A stretch of 64,000 nt of DNA from assembly GCA_018826295.1 (NCBI GenBank), contig JAHJZX010000030.1:1-64000 (forward strand), in the 5' to 3' direction. Positions 63,204 through 64,000 of the stretch are shown here, piece after piece. The notes beneath the pieces were generated by a model, which saw only the letters and a list, made by a program, of their open reading frames with translations, did not search any database and was not told the DNA's origin. Both the position numbers and the translations under genes were made by a program. Numbering within the stretch: position 1 is the stretch's first letter; every line of letters starts with the position of its first letter. The DNA is from Gammaproteobacteria bacterium (lineage in GTDB: Bacteria; Pseudomonadota; Gammaproteobacteria; Enterobacterales; Alteromonadaceae).

Positions 63204-64000
63204 GCACCCTTTTTCGTTGCCAAAACTGGGCAGCCAAAGCCGGTTAAATCTGCTTTGCCTGCTGCTAACCTTATTGGGCCTGGCCGTACAACTTAGCCTT
63301 ATAGGCCTGGCTACCGCATTCAGCCTGGCGATTTGTTGCGCCGGCATAGTGCTTGCGGTGCTACTGCAATGGGCGGTAAAACCGCTGATGACAGAAATTC
63401 AGGCGCTTAATCTGCATGCGCAAAATCTGCAGGACGGCAGCTTTAATACCAGTGCTAATCAGTTGACCGTGCACGAACTGCAACCGCTGGCACACAGTTT
63501 AACTCATATGTCCGCACAGCTGCGCAGCGAACGGGCAACGCTATACCAACGTGAACTGCTGCTGGATACCGTTTTGCAAAGCAGCCCTACGGCACTGCTG
63601 CTGACAGATGATAAAGATACCCTACTTATGAGCAATCCGGCCGCGCGGCAATTGCTCAATGCCGGCCGGCCGCTGAATGGCAGTAAACTCGACACAGTCA
63701 GTACCCGGGTGCCCGAACTGGCCACCGCTATCAATGGTCAGCAGCAAGGTTTGCTGCACCTGAGTGACAACAGTATCTGGCATCTGTCCCTCAGTCAGTT
63801 TCAGTTGAACCAAAAGCTGCACCATTTGTACTTGCTTAAACCGATGACGCGCGAAATACAACGCGAAGAACTTACCGCCTGGAAAAAGCTGTTGCGGGTC
63901 ATTGGGCATGAGTTAAATAACACCCTGGCGCCGCTGTCGTCGCTGGCTTACTCGGGTGAACAACGTGCCAGACAGTTACAACAAACCGAACTGGCCAGCT
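63193..64000 (+). CDS. Sensor histidine kinase, 3' end beyond the window
   Basis: An open frame of 269 codons with no stop before the window edge. It begins MRPKHPFSLPKLGSQS and has two hydrophobic helices (about 19-60) with almost no periplasmic loop. A HAMP-like and a PAS-like region follow (about 115-220). The H box is IGHELNNTLAPLSSLAYSG with H239, an NtrY-like form. The ATPase domain lies outside. It overlaps the regulator gene by 11 bp and is probably its cognate kinase, likely sensing within the membrane. Confidence 0.85.
   Translation, partial: MRPKHPFSLPKLGSQSRLNLLCLLLTLLGLAVQLSLIGLATAFSLAICCAGIVLAVLLQWAVKPLMTEIQALNLHAQNLQDGSFNTSANQLTVHELQPLAHSLTHMSAQLRSERATLYQRELLLDTVLQSSPTALLLTDDKDTLLMSNPAARQLLNAGRPLNGSKLDTVSTRVPELATAINGQQQGLLHLSDNSIWHLSLSQFQLNQKLHHLYLLKPMTREIQREELTAWKKLLRVIGHELNNTLAPLSSLAYSGEQRARQLQQTELAS

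Overview
The window looks like chromosomal DNA of a gammaproteobacterium of the Alteromonadales/Chromatiaceae group, most like Rheinheimera or Arsukibacterium. This placement is an inference. It rests on small families typical of that group (DUF3581, DUF3081, DUF2897, a VC2046/SO_2500-like protein) and on familiar gene neighbourhoods: pheS-pheT-ihfA, dapA-bamC, yejK/yejL/yejM, ydbH-ynbE-ydbL, queE/queC. I see no insertion sequence, integrase, prophage or CRISPR array. Nearly all of the window is dense core genome.

Layout. 1-6.2 kb: two strong stringent-type promoters firing off the left edge (probably an rRNA operon), DUF3581, LexA-controlled sulA, ychJ, tRNA-Tyr, a receiver-TPR protein, deoC, and a YgjP-type metallopeptidase. 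6.3-16 kb: xthA, yfbV, an AT-rich 0.5 kb gap with paired DnaA boxes, a degenerate PTS EIIA-like protein, the yffB-dapE-M15 peptidase-DUF2897 operon, the yejK/yejL/yejM locus with a shortened YejM, rlmF and cvfB. 16-22.3 kb: a leftward operon (YbgA-like, photolyase, NTF2-like, FAD amine oxidase, DUF1365, cfa) that resembles the photo-oxidative (ChrR/RpoE-type) regulon of other bacteria. 22.3-31 kb: ihfA, pheT, pheS, hda, DUF2066, bamC, dapA, then gcvR and bcp on the other strand.

31-45 kb: a PQQ-dependent sugar dehydrogenase directly followed by a PqqU/YncD-like TonB receptor, then perM, bepA, arsC, a wrbA-like gene, DUF2069, a solute-binding protein, rmuC, a Lon-N protein, divergent queE/queC, and lysC behind a lysine riboswitch. 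45-53 kb: a secreted orphan, an M28 lipoprotein peptidase followed by ten copies of a 7-bp repeat, the ydbH-ynbE-ydbL lipid-transport operon, and a TPR diguanylate cyclase. 53-56.1 kb: an overlapping trio of CstA-family transporter, a tiny protein ending Cys-Cys-stop (cory-CC-star type) and an ArsA-family ATPase. This is the best candidate here for an undescribed system.

56.2-57.3 kb is an AT-richer, poorly conserved patch. From 57.2 kb to the right edge lies a MacB/FtsX-type ABC export operon with its own sigma-54 two-component system. A palindrome repeated upstream of a sigma-54 promoter in front of the first gene predicts that the operon is autoactivated by its own regulator.
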